Below are positions 1 through 11,477 of a stretch of DNA of 64,000 nucleotides, piece after piece; positions within the stretch are counted from its first letter, which is position 1, and each line of letters begins with the position of its first letter. A program made the translations under genes and the position numbers. The notes under the pieces were generated by a model. That model was not told the origin of the DNA. It did not search any database and saw nothing but the letters and a program-made list of their open reading frames with translations. The DNA lies in NCBI RefSeq assembly GCF_036588685.1, contig NC_086375.1, positions 39,640,566 through 39,704,565 of the forward strand. The letters are read 5' to 3'. This DNA is from Mytilus trossulus. Lineage: Eukaryota > Mollusca > Bivalvia > Mytilida > Mytilidae.

Positions 1-94
1 TCCGATCACAAAACATAACACACAATTTTTATTTTATTAACTGGGCTCCCGTCTATGACAATTGTAGCATATCCTTCAATCTGTATTCAAATAA

Positions 95-260
95 GAAGAC
101 GTGGTGTCCTTGAGATAACACACCATCAGAGACCAAATGACGTAAAAGTGATTAACTCTCACCGTACATCGTCCATTGTCCATTGTCGTCGGTGTTCGCC
201 TTCAATAACGAGCAAATCTCATACCACAAAGGCTTGTTACATGCACATACAGAATCACGG
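95..260 (+). repeat. Diverged copy of a mussel dispersed repeat (family 1)
   Basis: This stretch aligns by eye with the better preserved copy at 37127-37446: shared blocks are the 'gagaccaaatgac' run, the 'gtcgccgtac'-like block, and 'cttcaataacgagcaaatct' followed by a 'cataccacaaaggc' block. It is a degraded, non-coding copy. The short open frames across it are not genes. The assignment to a mussel-typical repeat is from memory and not verified by a search. Confidence 0.5.
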
Positions 261-450
261 TGGCAGGGTAAAGCATGTTTTTTTCGGGGCTCCAACACTC
301 TCCTATCCTCGGAAAGATGTGTATTAACACAGCATAAGAACAAACGGTTTGAAGTCGGTTCAAAAGGTCTAAACTCAATGAATGGATTTCTCCTTGAACT
401 TCTGACTCTGGATTTCATTACATATATATATTATTTATATTAACGATCTT

Positions 451-2560
451 GCTGATATGATTTATTTTTATTTTGTTAAGTGGTATCACATGCTATTAAT
501 ATATGGAGAATGACAAATATAAGATTTGAAATTAATAAAACTAAATCACACCTAATTCAACAAACAGTCCAATTTACCTTGAGATAACGATGGGATAGAT
601 AAACATTTGTGCACAATTTGAATTGTCGTGTACATTTTCCTTTTAAAGTGTTACATGTTCTTCAGTGTCATCTGTTCTCTAATGGAAACTTTTGTCATTG
701 GCAATCAAATCCACATCTTCTTTTCTATTATCTCATCTGACACAAAGGACCACTGGGTGACTTTTCTCGTCACTTGCCGTTCATTATCCATTGTCATTCG
801 TCATCCTCATTCTCGTCGTCCGTCTTCAACTTTCATTTTTTGCAAAGACTTCTTCGAAACTATTAGACTAAATCAAATCATCGTTATGCCGGGTATCTGT
901 TATAAATAAAATTTGCGTACAATGGGACTGGGGTATAGAAAAAATGGGCACATCGACTTCTCCCGGGAAGTAAAATTGATGTTAAAAGAATGGGCATCTG
1001 TTCCATGGTGCATTCTGTATGAATACACCGCTATACGTGTGTATCATATGGGGGTATTTGGTAATACAGTGAGCAGCTATGGACCTCTTAACAAGTTGTT
1101 CTTATGAGTTCGTTTAATTCCAGATATCGTAGCATTCGCCCGACACGAGGCATTGAATAAAACCTCCAAATGCCGACCAGACGTGTCTACGTACTTGTAC
1201 ATCCCGCAATGTTTAAGGGCATACGATACAGTTTTGATCCCGTATTTACAATTTGATAAAAAAAAAAAAATCCATATAGACTATGCAATATTGAAGTTAT
1301 ACTCAGTCGAAGATTCTAGGTAAATAAATGGTTTGCTTAAGGCATTTTGTTAAATAATACTAATTTGTATGAAATGACTTTCCTCACAGAATGATAGTAT
1401 GATAAATATGGGGGAGGGGAGATGAAGATGTGATTTCTCTTTATTTGATTCACATCTCGGATCAAAACCGCAATGCTGTTGATATTATATGGTCTGAACA
1501 AAATATCTATATGATTTGCAACAACTGTATACATAAGCAACTATATAATATAAAATTAATAAAGTTGTAAACATTTATCTTGAAGGCAATATTTAAACTG
1601 TCTTTACATTTTAAACGTTCTTTGTAAATGCAATAGTTAACAAAATATTATTGGAATTTGTGTCGGACGAAAAGTGCTAAGCTACATAAAAAGAAGAAAA
1701 AATGCATATTTTCAAGAACATTGTGCTTAATATACACGGTTTGGGTTTTGTTTATTGTTGAAGGCCAGACTTATATATTCGTTAACCTCTACATCATTTT
1801 GTCTCCGGTGGAGAGTTGTCTTATAGGCAATCATACAACATCTTTTTATCTTTACAAAAACGCAAGGTAGAAATAAATTAAATAAATGTGGAAAACAGTA
1901 GAGTGAGAAAGGTTGATTACTTTTATATCTTTACTCCCAAAACACTGAAAATGTGGCATGTGTTCTTCATCATCCAAAACATAGTTCTTGAAAAAATTGG
2001 GAGGTTGTTGATATAAGGTCGTATCTACGTCACAGAATTTTTCCGAAGTGCTGATCAAAGTGAAATATGCACAAAATATTTTGTCATATTCAAATCATAA
2101 AGAATAAAAAATGTTTTATAATAGCTCGTTTAATTCGACTTTACAGATACATATTAAAAATCAGTTTAAACTTTGTACACTATGAATTGTGCCATTTGTG
2201 CGTACTTTCCGTTTTGAATATCCTTGGAGTTCGGTATTTTTTGTTATTTTACTTTTCATACTTCTGCAAGATGTGCATCTTATTTATTTGTCACATATGT
2301 AAATTATGATTGTTTATATATTCGTAGTAAACAAAATATTGTACTACATTGGATTGCAATATGGTTTTCTTTACTGTAAAAGTCGGTGCTTAAAAATGTC
2401 ATAATATAATAAAGTGATTAAAACTTCCTTAAATGATATGTGTTTTTACATTTTACATACAAATGAAATGTTTATGAATAAATTCACAATCACTTAGATT
2501 AAAAAGATATAATATGACAAGTGAATGGATGGTTTTGACATTTACGACGGTCTTTTGAAC
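451..2560. other. AT-rich intergenic DNA, nothing recognised
   Basis: The stretch has scattered short open frames rich in F, I, L, Y and K, as expected from AT-rich non-coding DNA. I see no splice-consistent exon, RNA gene or structured repeat in it. A poly-A run lies at 1258-1270. Confidence 0.4.
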
Positions 2561-2571
2561 TGTGAATTATA

Positions 2572-2845
2572 AAAAAAAAAACCCCAAGAATATGTCTTAA
2601 GTACACGGATTCCCCATCTGCACTCTCATTTTCTATGTTCAGTGGACCGCGAAAAAGGGGTAAAATCTCTAATTTAGCATTAAAATTAAATAGATCATAT
2701 CATAAGGAACATGTGTACTAAGTTTCAAGTTCATCACAAACTACCTCGACCAAAAACTTTAACCTGAAGCGGGACGAACGGACGACGAACGGACGCACAG
2801 ACCAGAAAACATAATGCTCATAAATGGGACATACATATTTGTAGT
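2572..2845 (+). repeat. Dispersed repeat family 2, copy 1
   Basis: The sequence shares a long colinear stretch with 43687-43925: 'gtacacggattcccc', 'cattttctatgttcagtgga', 'agatcatatcata', 'catgtgtactaagtttcaag' and a 'gaagcgggac' block followed by 'gacgaacgga' simple repeats. The same module is known to me as very common in mussel genomic sequence. No coding potential is seen. Diverged but recognisable. Confidence 0.7.
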
Positions 2846-3288
2846 TACATTTGCCCTAATAAAATGATATACCAGTATATGACCTTGTCATCATCTGAAG
2901 ACGTCGGAGGTTTTCACTGCAGAATTGAGAGTAAGCAAAACAGTTTCAGGTCGTTGTTTGTGATAATCTATACTTTAACATTAGGTTGATTAACTAGAGC
3001 TTATGATTAAGTGTAAGCCAGAGAACCAAAAGGACTAAAATATGGTGACCTCTTTTATCTCTAAATTATCCATGACATAACAGAGATGTTTGACACTTAC
3101 CTAAACACACCCTACGCAATTCCGTCCTCTTTTTTTTTAATTTGACATTTGAAATGCAATTTATCAGCGGAGCTTCAGGAGGAATCAGCAAAATGCTTAT
3201 GGTATTGTTGGTTTTGTTTCATTCTTCAGAAGTTTGTGTTTTGATTTTTTTCTGAATAGTCGTTTGCTTGTTATTTCGTTTTTCTATT

Positions 3289-4098
3289 GACTACCTAAGT
3301 CTACCTAAGTATTTCCAAACGCAGGAGATCAGCTTGCTCCTCTATATTTGGCTCTATTTCACTGTCACTATCACTGTTGATTACTGTGCTACCTCCGATC
3401 ATGAAGTTGTAATCTACTGTGTAGTCATAAATCATAGGATGTTCTTTCCAATATTTATCTAGTCTTCGTTCGAATGTTTTAACGTTTTTGGCAGTTACGA
3501 TTGTCTCCGGGAAACTGTTCCAGACTTCCACTATTCTGTTGGTAAAATAATACTTTCTAACATCCAGCTTACTCCTGTTCTTGACTAACTTCAATGAATG
3601 TCCTCTTGTTGTTGAACCACTACTTAGTGTTAAAATACCACTTGATGCCCTTTCATCATAGATGTGATTGAGAATCGTGTACGTCTCGTTCATGTCGCCC
3701 TTTAGTCTACGATATCTAAGTGTTGGTAATTTCAAGAGTCTTAATCTGTCTTCGTATGATAGATCTTTCAAGTTAGGAAGCATTTTCGTAGCACGTCTTT
3801 GTACGTTTTCAACTGATTCAATATCATTTTTCTTATACGGACTCCAAACACTGCTGGCATACTCAAGATGGGGTCTAGCTAGTGTTTTGAATAGTAGACA
3901 GAAACTCTTGTAGTCTAAATACTTAAATGACCTTCGGATTAGTCCTACTAGTTGGTTGGCTTTGTTAACCTGTGTTTTTATATGCTTGTCAAATTTAAGC
4001 TTAGAATCTAGCTATGTTTACACCTACATCTTTCTCACATTCCACAGTTTCAAGAGTTGTTTCTACACCATCATATGTTGACATCTTGTATCTTCCAT
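3289..4098 (-). pseudogene. LINE (CR1/L2-type) ORF2, C-terminal part
   Basis: On the minus strand this encodes the region downstream of the RT catalytic core of a non-LTR retrotransposon. The open piece at 3783-3301 contains the typical block 'RRLKGDMNETYTIL', then 'RGHSLKLVKNRSKLDVRKYY' and a 'WNSFPETIV' motif, ending in an acidic tail. Upstream, from about 4098 to 3783, the frame continues with 'DVGVNI', 'LKFDKHIKTQVNKANQLVG', 'ARPHLEYASSVWSPY' and 'QRRATKML'. This is the standard thumb/connection region of CR1/L2/Jockey-group RTs. About four extra bases near 4009-4014 shift the frame, so the copy is dead. The 3' end carries a 10-bp repeat (3291-3310, two units of 'tctacctaag' type), as CR1/L2 elements often end in short microsatellite tails. 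Its N-terminal continuation is at 6749-5998, on the other side of the inserted LTR element. Confidence 0.85.
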
Positions 4099-4312
4099 TG
4101 TTATGTATCTGTATTGTAAGGTCGTATGTGTTTTGTAGTTAAGTCGTGAGAGTTGTGTCCCTTTGTATGATGATGATGCGTATTTGTCATGTGATGTTAT
4201 CTGTCTCTTTGAAATAAACGTGCTATGGAAATGGATGTGTTTTTATTGCTCTTTAGCAAATATAACTTTAGCGGCATGGGGAGGCAAGTATATGTCCCCC
4301 ATGTACGTAATA
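4099..4312 (+). repeat. Left LTR (214 bp)
   Basis: It starts 'tgttatgtatctg' and ends 'tacgtaata'. It contains a polyadenylation-signal-like 'gaaataaacg' at about 4209, followed by a T-rich stretch, as expected of the R region of an LTR. It is identical to the right copy by eye. Confidence 0.85.
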
Positions 4313-5783
4313 TGGTGGAGGACTTAAAAACGACCCATTTATATGTGTATTTTATGTGAGCTGTCCCCAAGATGAAGAACAAACTTTTTTAAAAAGTCTA
4401 AACCACGAGGCTTGCGGCGCCATTATTATAAATTTGACCACGTTGAAATCTTGGACTTTAAGTTTAGTGGACTAGCAGTACCATTGCATTTGACACTGGA
4501 ACCGATTTTTGGATTTATTTTTAATTTGGATTTAGTTGATATTCAGAAAACACCATTGGATTTTCGACAACAAAAGCTTACGGTAAAATTCAAGGAACTG
4601 TTGTTAAACTACGTAACATTGTACATATGCATATTAATATCAAAAGTATTCGCAATTGTTTATTGTCATCTGAACTTTAATTTTCATTTTAACTGTTGGA
4701 CGCGATCGAAATTTCTACTCAAACAATTAAATTTTAAACGCAATTTGGCGTTGGTCAGTCTGACACCAAGAAATGCAGCTGTGTATGTTTAAGTGTGTAG
4801 AAAACCGTAGCATGTGTCATGTGACGTCCCGGCCTTTCATCTTACAGTACTTCGAAATGATAATTGCTTGTAATTGGCATTATCTTTAGACTAATCGGCT
4901 TGATCTATATATGTGTATTTTATGATTTAGCAGAGGAAATGTGTTGCAGTTTTGAACTATTAAAATGATACTACAGACGGTACGTGTGAGATTTATCTCA
5001 TCGTACGCTACCCAGTAACAAGGAAAACACCGACTTATTTCGAACATTAATTATGAATTCAATTTTGTCTCAGAAGGATTTTTTTTTTTTTTATTAATAC
5101 ATATATTTCTGTTATCAGTTGGACTGATTTGATAGCGGATTGTCAGTAGCGGTGAGATAATAGTCATAAATAAAACCTAGGTTGATATTGACATTTCTGG
5201 AGCTATTCATTTGTTTCATCTTTATTTTATTTTGTGAGTGTGATGTATGAGAGATTGTACACGTTAGAGAGGGAGAATTAGTCGTATTTTCTTTTGACTG
5301 CATATGTAACTTATGAAGTGTTTTTTTGATGTAATATTTACTATTTGTAAGAGTTAAAGGTCTCTGATGATTATCGATCAATTTGTTATATACAGCTACA
5401 TTTATGACAGTATTCTAGTATTTTCCATTTAGATTGAGTAAATGTATTAAATGCATATTTTTTTATGTTGAATGAACGTAATGCGTGCATAAGGTCCTAA
5501 GGGGGAGATCGAGATGCCAGACGTTCGGATTTTTCTGCATTGTTGATACTGGTGTGTATGGATGCTAGATTGAGAACTGGTCAGCCACGAATATTTCATT
5601 TAATATAAATGTATTTACAAAGATTATTTGGAAAATTGTTACTGATTTGAGTCTTAATATACGGAAGTGATTATACAGTTTGAATTTATATAGTGGAATT
5701 TTTCTTCTTCTTGCAATTGTATAAGGATAAAACACATACACCATTTTTATAAAATTTGGGAAATTTTATTTTTGGGGGCGGGA

Positions 5784-5997
5784 TGTTATGTATCTGTATT
5801 GTAAGGTCGTATGTGTTTTGTAGTTAAGTCGTGAGAGTTGTGTCCCTTTGTATGATGATGATGCGTATTTGTCATGTGATGTTATCTGTCTCTTTGAAAT
5901 AAACGTGCTATGGAAATGGATGTGTTTTTATTGCTCTTTAGCAAATATAACTTTAGCGGCATGGGGAGGCAAGTATATGTCCCCCATGTACGTAATA
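5784..5997 (+). repeat. Right LTR (214 bp)
   Basis: Second copy of the terminal repeat, directly after a G-rich polypurine tract and directly before the 4-bp target duplication 'ccat'. It shows no mismatch to the left copy on visual comparison, which indicates recent insertion. Confidence 0.85.
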
Positions 5998-6750
5998 CCA
6001 TCTTGGTTCTTAGTTTGTTTCGTTGATATTGGCAGTACTTTGCATTTATCAGGGTGGAACCGTAACAGCCATTTCTCACTCCATCTAAATAACTTATCTA
6101 TGTCTTGTTGAACTATGTCTATATCTTTTGGGGTTTGTATATCTCTATATAATTTTGTATCGTCTGCGAACATAAACACCTCAGATTCCACACATAAGGG
6201 TAAATCATTTATAAAAAGAACAAACAGTAATGGTCCGGGAACTGACCCTTGTGGTATGCCACTAGTTACATTATGCCACTGTGAAAAATTTCCACTAACT
6301 TGTACTCTTTGCTTTCTACTATGTAAGAAGCTCTGGACCCAGTTACATGTTTGGTTACTAATTCCATACGATCTTAGCTTGTTAATTAAACGCTTATGTG
6401 GAACCTTATCGAAGGCCTTCATAAAATCTGTGTAGATAGCATCAATAGATCCTCCATTATCTAGAATTTCAGTCCAATGGTCTAGTACTTTTAACAGTTG
6501 TAATCCTGTTGAACGTCCCCCGATAAATCCAAATTGTCTATCACTAAATAGGCCGTAGTTATTCATATGGTCAACAATTCTTTTTCTTATTAATTTTTCC
6601 ATGATCTTACATATAATACTTGTAAGGCTAACTGGTCTGTAGTTCGACGCAAGCTTTTTATCTCCCTTTTTAAACAACGCTGTTATCTGACCAATTTTCC
6701 AACCTTCTGGTACAATACCGGATGAAAATGAACTATTAAAAATGACCATG
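5998..6750 (-). pseudogene. LINE (CR1/L2-type) reverse transcriptase, catalytic part
   Basis: The minus-strand frame from 6749 encodes the RT palm: 'LFKKGDKKLASNYRPVSLT' (motif 1 region), 'YTDFMKAFDKVPHKRL' with the first catalytic Asp, 'TSGIPQGSVPGPLLF', then 'MFADDTKLYRDI' (FADD box, about 6159-6170), and 'WLLRFHPDKCKVLPI'. The RT is cut at 5998 by the LTR element and resumes in the same frame at 4098, so both pieces are one original ORF. No endonuclease domain is present and the sequence upstream of 6750 (around 6760-6800) is unrelated, so the LINE copy is 5' truncated, which is usual for such elements. Clade within the CR1/L2/Jockey group is not certain. Confidence 0.9.
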
Positions 6751-6799
6751 ATGCTTTGTGTCTAATCTTCGACTCGACGATCGAGTCAATTTTTTTTTA

Positions 6800-9480
6800 G
6801 CCAGAAACTTCTTTGTTGTGTGGGTTTTTTTTTCTTAGAAAGAGAAAAAATATACCAAAGTGACTTTCAAACTAATACTGTCGAAAATAAACTATGAATA
6901 ACCATCAAAATTGCCTTTCATTTTTAAAAATTATCAGTATATGATGTTTAGAGCTTTGATAATGGAGCTGTTGAATGAGTACGCATTCTTTTCCAGTGCT
7001 ATAGCTATATAATACACATTTTGAATAGACAAGATATAAAACCGTGATTGTTATTTTTGCAATCTAAAACAATATACAAGATCTCCAATTAGCAGTTTCG
7101 GAGAAACACTTGACTGTTCCAATATATACTAATGAATATGAAGTATCTTCGGTGGTAATGTAAAAAGGAGCATGAATATGCTAAAATACGTAGTTTTATG
7201 AAATTTGAATAAATTGCCTATATATAACATAATTTATCCTTTTCTCATTTAGAATTAAAAGTGAAAATCAATCGCTATATATGCCTTAGATGTCTTCCAA
7301 ACTTTTCTTTGATTATTAACGTTAACTTCAAAGTAACAAGAGAGAAAATATCTTAAATATGTAGACTTGTATAAGAAAAGGGAGACATTTATTTAAAACA
7401 TGTCATAGAACAGTTTATTCAGTGTAGTCGGATAAAAAATAAATTGCTCTTGATTGCATTGTTTGATATCTTGTAAAAAAATTTCTATCAAATGCTAATA
7501 TCAAATTTGTTTCTGAATATATGAATTGTATGAATAAATATTAATATTTAATTGATTCTTATAAGACTGTAATTAAATTCAAATGAAACCAATGTTTAAA
7601 CTCAAGCTGAGATGCACTATTCTAGTTGGTTTATCGATAGCGATGAAATATTTTGTATACTTTGCACAATGATTTCACACTTATTGCAAATAGTTTATTA
7701 TATCTAAACATATTAGATTTTTTTTATTTTAATATTTTAAACTTTGATCAAAATTTCAAATATCTAAAATTTGAAAACTTTTAAAAATTTTGAATTGATA
7801 AGTGTTACACCGACCCCTTCTCTCCTTGATTGCCGTTGCTTTGTTTAGTTGGAATCGTCTATAAGAGAATTCAAAGAGAGAGAGCGAGCTGTTGGGCTGA
7901 GGTTTAGTATTATAAAGAGCATACAACTGTTTGCTAAATACCCCATTTTATCTATATTTTTGGTTAATATGAGTTATGCTTATGCTTTTTAAGAGAAACA
8001 CTTTAATTCTATAAATCATGAGACGATTTTTTTTCGTTGTTTATTTGTTAATGTCGAAATGTGTCAAATATTTACGTACTTGCGTGATCTGCATTACATA
8101 TTCTACAAAATGAAGATCTTATTATCATAAGTATACGTCATAACTGGATGAAATTGTTTAGATTCTGTTTCCTTTGAAGTGGCTTAATCGACGTTTAGAT
8201 ATGCTCCACATATATACATGAATTTAAAATGCATAGATTATCAATGAAATTCTTTCAAATATAATTAGGTGCCTAATATACAAATAATGTCTGATTTTAT
8301 TCAGTTTAATATGTCATTATACATAATATATGACGCAAATTTTTTGAAAATGCACTGAGGGAATTAAACGTACCGTATATGTACGAATTAAAAATTCAGG
8401 CTTAGTTTTGAAAATAGCCCGAATGTAACACCGTTTTAGATTCGTCTCTAATTTAAACGTTCTACTTTATAATGTTATATTTTTTTGGAAATCGAAAAAC
8501 AAACTTGACAAAATGCTAGCATACCATTTTGAAGACAAAATATAAAGAGATGTACTGAAACTAAATTAATTTGGTTTCGAAATACACATTCCGTGCGGAC
8601 ATTTTTTGGCACGCGCGACCAAACACTTTTGAACGCTGATTTAACCCGAACCCTTTCTTCATCATCATCGTGACTTTATAGAATATAAATCTCCATTTAA
8701 AGATCTTTAAAGCATGTTTTATCTCTCTAACAAAAGTGTAAATACATGTTTCAAGTTCAATTAAGGGTAGATATGATGAAGATTAAAATTTGTTTTATTA
8801 TTTAAACAATGAAAAACCACATGTTTTTGAAAATGTTTCAAAGGAAGACTTCGTTTGAGATAAACTGACAGACATCTTTATAATAATCCAAGGAAGGTAT
8901 CTAATCAGATGTTTTGGCAGTAAACAATAAGAAAAACCCAAGTAAACAACACTTACAAGATTGTTAAGATTCCTTTCAAATATTTTACGTAAGGTTGCCC
9001 ACACTTTGTTTTTGTATGATTATGATAAACTGAGGCCTGCTTTAACTGAGCCAAGACCGCATATCAATTTTCAAATTTTTACAAAATTATATCACTTGAG
9101 GGTATGCATTGTATGATGTTATCATGAATGCCAAATGTTTTGGTTTTGATTTTTTTTGAAAATTATCAAAGAAATAAAATACCTTCAATAAAACCGTTGA
9201 ACAGTAATATTTAGGAATATCACAGGATTATCTGGGATGTACCTGTTATGTGATTCTCTAATTAATCATTGATATATTTGCCTTAAAATTATACAGATAA
9301 TGGTAAAATTACATAAGAAAACTGTTTTCAGAAAGACTACAATGTTTTACCTTTATTGAAATTATGAACAGTTCTGGCATTGCATATTATTGTGTTATCA
9401 GGAACTGTTTAAAACATTGCTTATATATTACATTTTAAGCAGGATTTAGTTCATGCCAACAAATTCAGAACTTTCGACGA
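6800..9480. other. AT-rich intergenic DNA, nothing recognised
   Basis: No exon, RNA gene, terminal repeat or tandem array was recognised here. Short open frames (for example 9004-8798 on the minus strand) have no splice context or motif. A 'gagagagagcgagc' microsatellite-like stretch lies at 7876-7890. Confidence 0.4.
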
Positions 9481-9484
9481 GCTG

Positions 9485-9598
9485 CTTTCATTACCCGCAA
9501 AGACCTGTTGGTGACCTTCTGCTGTTGTTTTTTTCTATGGTCGGGTTGTTGTCTCTTTGATACATTCCCCATTTCCATTCTAAACTTTATGATACAGT
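9485..9598 (+). repeat. Dispersed repeat family 3, interrupted by the Ngaro element
   Basis: It contains the block 'tcgggttgttgtctctttga' followed by 'ccccatttccattct'. The same block occurs at 51290-51425 and 61672-61725, and I know it as typical of mussel DNA. The copy stops at the left end of the Ngaro-type retrotransposon. Confidence 0.65.
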
Positions 9599-9806
9599 AT
9601 AATAGAATTTATGTAATATACATAAATTCGGTTATTCTAGTGGAAAGTTTTAATATCGTCCGTTGCAGTGCTTTCCTTTATAAATGCATATATAGTCGAT
9701 AAGCTGTATAGTGGTGACGTCAATTTGACGTTAGCGTTCTTTTCAACTTTGAGCTGCAAGTGAACAAACGTGTAATTACAATACAGAGAGAAGTATTTTG
9801 AAAATA
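9599..9806 (+). repeat. Ngaro split repeat A1
   Basis: It begins 'ataatagaatttatgtaat' and ends 'gtattttgaaaata'. It is identical by eye to 15745-15952. It includes a CRE-like palindrome 'gtgacgtcaatttgacgtta' (about 9714-9733) that could bind bZIP factors if this repeat acts as promoter. That role is inference. Confidence 0.93.
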
Positions 9807-10283
9807 TCAAGTTGAATTACTATAGTGGATATTAAAGTTGGTATTTTATATATGTATAATAGGCAAAGAGATATAATGGATAATACAAAAAATTGTTTTA
9901 ATTAAAAAATTGTAAAATAGTTAGAAATTGTTGAATTTCGAAACGGCGTGGCCGCCACGTGGTGCCGAATATGAAATAAAGAAAAAATATTTAATCACAA
10001 TACGACTTAAGTTAAAGAAATGATATTTTTGTGGTGACTTTATATTTGGTGAATATTTCACCCAGTGATTCTGCTGCGGAAGTAATTATTTCGTAGAACA
10101 CGACATACTATCAATTCAACAAAAACGATAATACATCGTTTGAACGGCTACAGCTTTAAGATATATTGTCATTGATTAAAGACTTTTTGTTACACACACA
10201 AACAAACGAATAAATTTGAAATAAGTAAATAAATAAAATTAATAAAAATAAATTAATAAATAAATATAATTGTGAGTTTCAGT
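9807..10283 (+). other. Ngaro 5' leader
   Basis: This is the region between A1 and the first ATG of the gag-like ORF. It is AT-rich with one GC-rich hairpin candidate, 'ggcgtggccgccacgtgg' (about 9945-9962). The end of the leader, 'tgtgagtttcag' just before 10282, resembles a splice acceptor, so the leader could be spliced. No ORF of note. Confidence 0.5.
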
Positions 10284-11477
10284 ATGTTGAGAAGAGGTAC
10301 CAGGAAGCGTACAGCATCAGCGAGAGCTGGAGTAAGAAGGACCCCGGTGGTGTCGAAGGGAGTTTCGTCACGGGCGTCAGTACAATCATCTATGACGGTT
10401 ACAAGGCCTGAGGCTATCTATACTACTTCTGGACATGACGGCGCTGCCATACCAACAACTGCAACATTATCAACGACAAGAATGTTGATGCCAACATTTT
10501 CCAGCAATCAGGACAACTCCGTCCACATTCCGGACATGTTATCATGGCAACCAAGACCAGCAATAGACCCCCAGCCAACTGTTGATAACACACAGTTTGT
10601 GTCACAAACAGGTAATGTGACCAATAATGATTATGTACAAATTCCCAATAGAATTGAAAGTGTTCATGAGAACCTAGGCATAAATGTAACACAGTCAATT
10701 AAAGAAAAAATATTGAAAGGGGAATTCATAGATTTAGCTTGTCTATTAAATAATTCAGTCAACACGGGTTCTGACAAACAAAAGTTGACATGGGCTCAAG
10801 GGGAATTCATTTTACAACCCATTTCTCAACAATCAAAAATTACAAATATTGAAAAGTGGACAGATGCTTTCATCATTTTTATTTATATTTATTGTGCTGT
10901 GCACGTAAACCGATTTAAGGAATTGTTAAAATACATGCACACAATACGCCTTGGGGCTCAAAGAAACCAAGGTATGGGTTGGAAAAATTACGATGAGCAA
11001 TATAGACTAAGAAAAGCTCATGAACCATCCAGTTTATGGAGTAATATAGACAATGAGCTTTGGTTGTTATATATGCAACCAGTGAATACTATCTCAAATG
11101 TGTCCTTAAATGTATCTAATAGTAATATTCAAGACAGTAGTGGTCATGGGAACAAATGCTATAGTTATAACTATGAGGGAAGCTGTTGGAAAACACCTTG
11201 CTTTTATAGCCATTTGTGTTTAAGGTGTAATGGTTCACATCCAATTATAAACTGTCAAAGACAACTGGGAAATGTGAGACCACATGTTGGTAATACACAA
11301 TATAACACAGGCTCTCAGTTTCAGTTTCGGGCACCCGGGGCTCAGTATAGAGCAGGGCCCCAGTTTCAATTTCGCCCAAGGAGCGCCGAGTCAAGAGTCA
11401 GATTTTCCCCAAGAAATGCCACACAGTTCACACAAGCAAGATCTAGACCAAATATCAGAACTATGGCGACTTGGTAG
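10284..11477 (+). CDS. Ngaro gag-like protein with C-terminal zinc knuckle region
   Basis: The ORF runs from the first ATG at 10284 ('MLRRGTRKRT') to TAG at 11475-11477, about 397 aa. It has an Arg-rich basic N-terminus, a Ser/Thr/Pro-rich region, a central part with 'TWAQGEFILQP' and a hydrophobic helix region 'FIIFIYIYCAVHVNRFKEL', and a Cys/His cluster in the order 'KCYSYNYEGSCW', 'CFYSHLCLRC', 'GSHPIINC'. Such a cluster is typical of the gag-like proteins of DIRS/Ngaro elements and would bind the RNA template. The tail is Gln/Phe/Arg-rich. The predicted role is nucleocapsid-like packaging. The in-frame GTG at 10272 is not needed as a start. The stop codon sits exactly at the insertion point of the inverted-repeat element. 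It is also present in the repaired empty site, so the gag end is native. Confidence 0.85.
   Translation: MLRRGTRKRTASARAGVRRTPVVSKGVSSRASVQSSMTVTRPEAIYTTSGHDGAAIPTTATLSTTRMLMPTFSSNQDNSVHIPDMLSWQPRPAIDPQPTVDNTQFVSQTGNVTNNDYVQIPNRIESVHENLGINVTQSIKEKILKGEFIDLACLLNNSVNTGSDKQKLTWAQGEFILQPISQQSKITNIEKWTDAFIIFIYIYCAVHVNRFKELLKYMHTIRLGAQRNQGMGWKNYDEQYRLRKAHEPSSLWSNIDNELWLLYMQPVNTISNVSLNVSNSNIQDSSGHGNKCYSYNYEGSCWKTPCFYSHLCLRCNGSHPIINCQRQLGNVRPHVGNTQYNTGSQFQFRAPGAQYRAGPQFQFRPRSAESRVRFSPRNATQFTQARSRPNIRTMATW

Larger units (their letters stand above)
4099..5997. mobile_element. Young non-autonomous LTR retrotransposon (TRIM/LARD-like)
   Basis: Two 214-bp direct repeats (4099-4312 and 5784-5997) read as identical base for base and begin TG and end TA. 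A purine tract 'gggggcggga' lies directly before the right copy (5774-5783), as a polypurine tract should. The first bases after the left LTR (4314 on, 'tggtggagga') start with TGG as primer-binding sites usually do, although I could not match a tRNA. The element is flanked by a 4-bp duplication, 'ccat', at 4095-4098 and 5998-6001. The 1.47-kb interior holds no gag, protease, RT or integrase that I can recognise. Its longest frame (4412-4792, no ATG at its start) has no known motif. The element therefore depends on another element's enzymes. Its orientation by the polypurine tract is plus, opposite to the host LINE. Confidence 0.85.

Noticed and set aside
4412-4792. 126-codon frame inside the LTR element as a gag gene
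   Set aside because: It begins at a TTG codon, is hydrophobic and AT-driven, and has no zinc knuckle or other gag feature.
10423-10698. Minus-strand frame of 91 codons
   Set aside because: Shadow of the gag-like ORF on the plus strand. No motif of its own.
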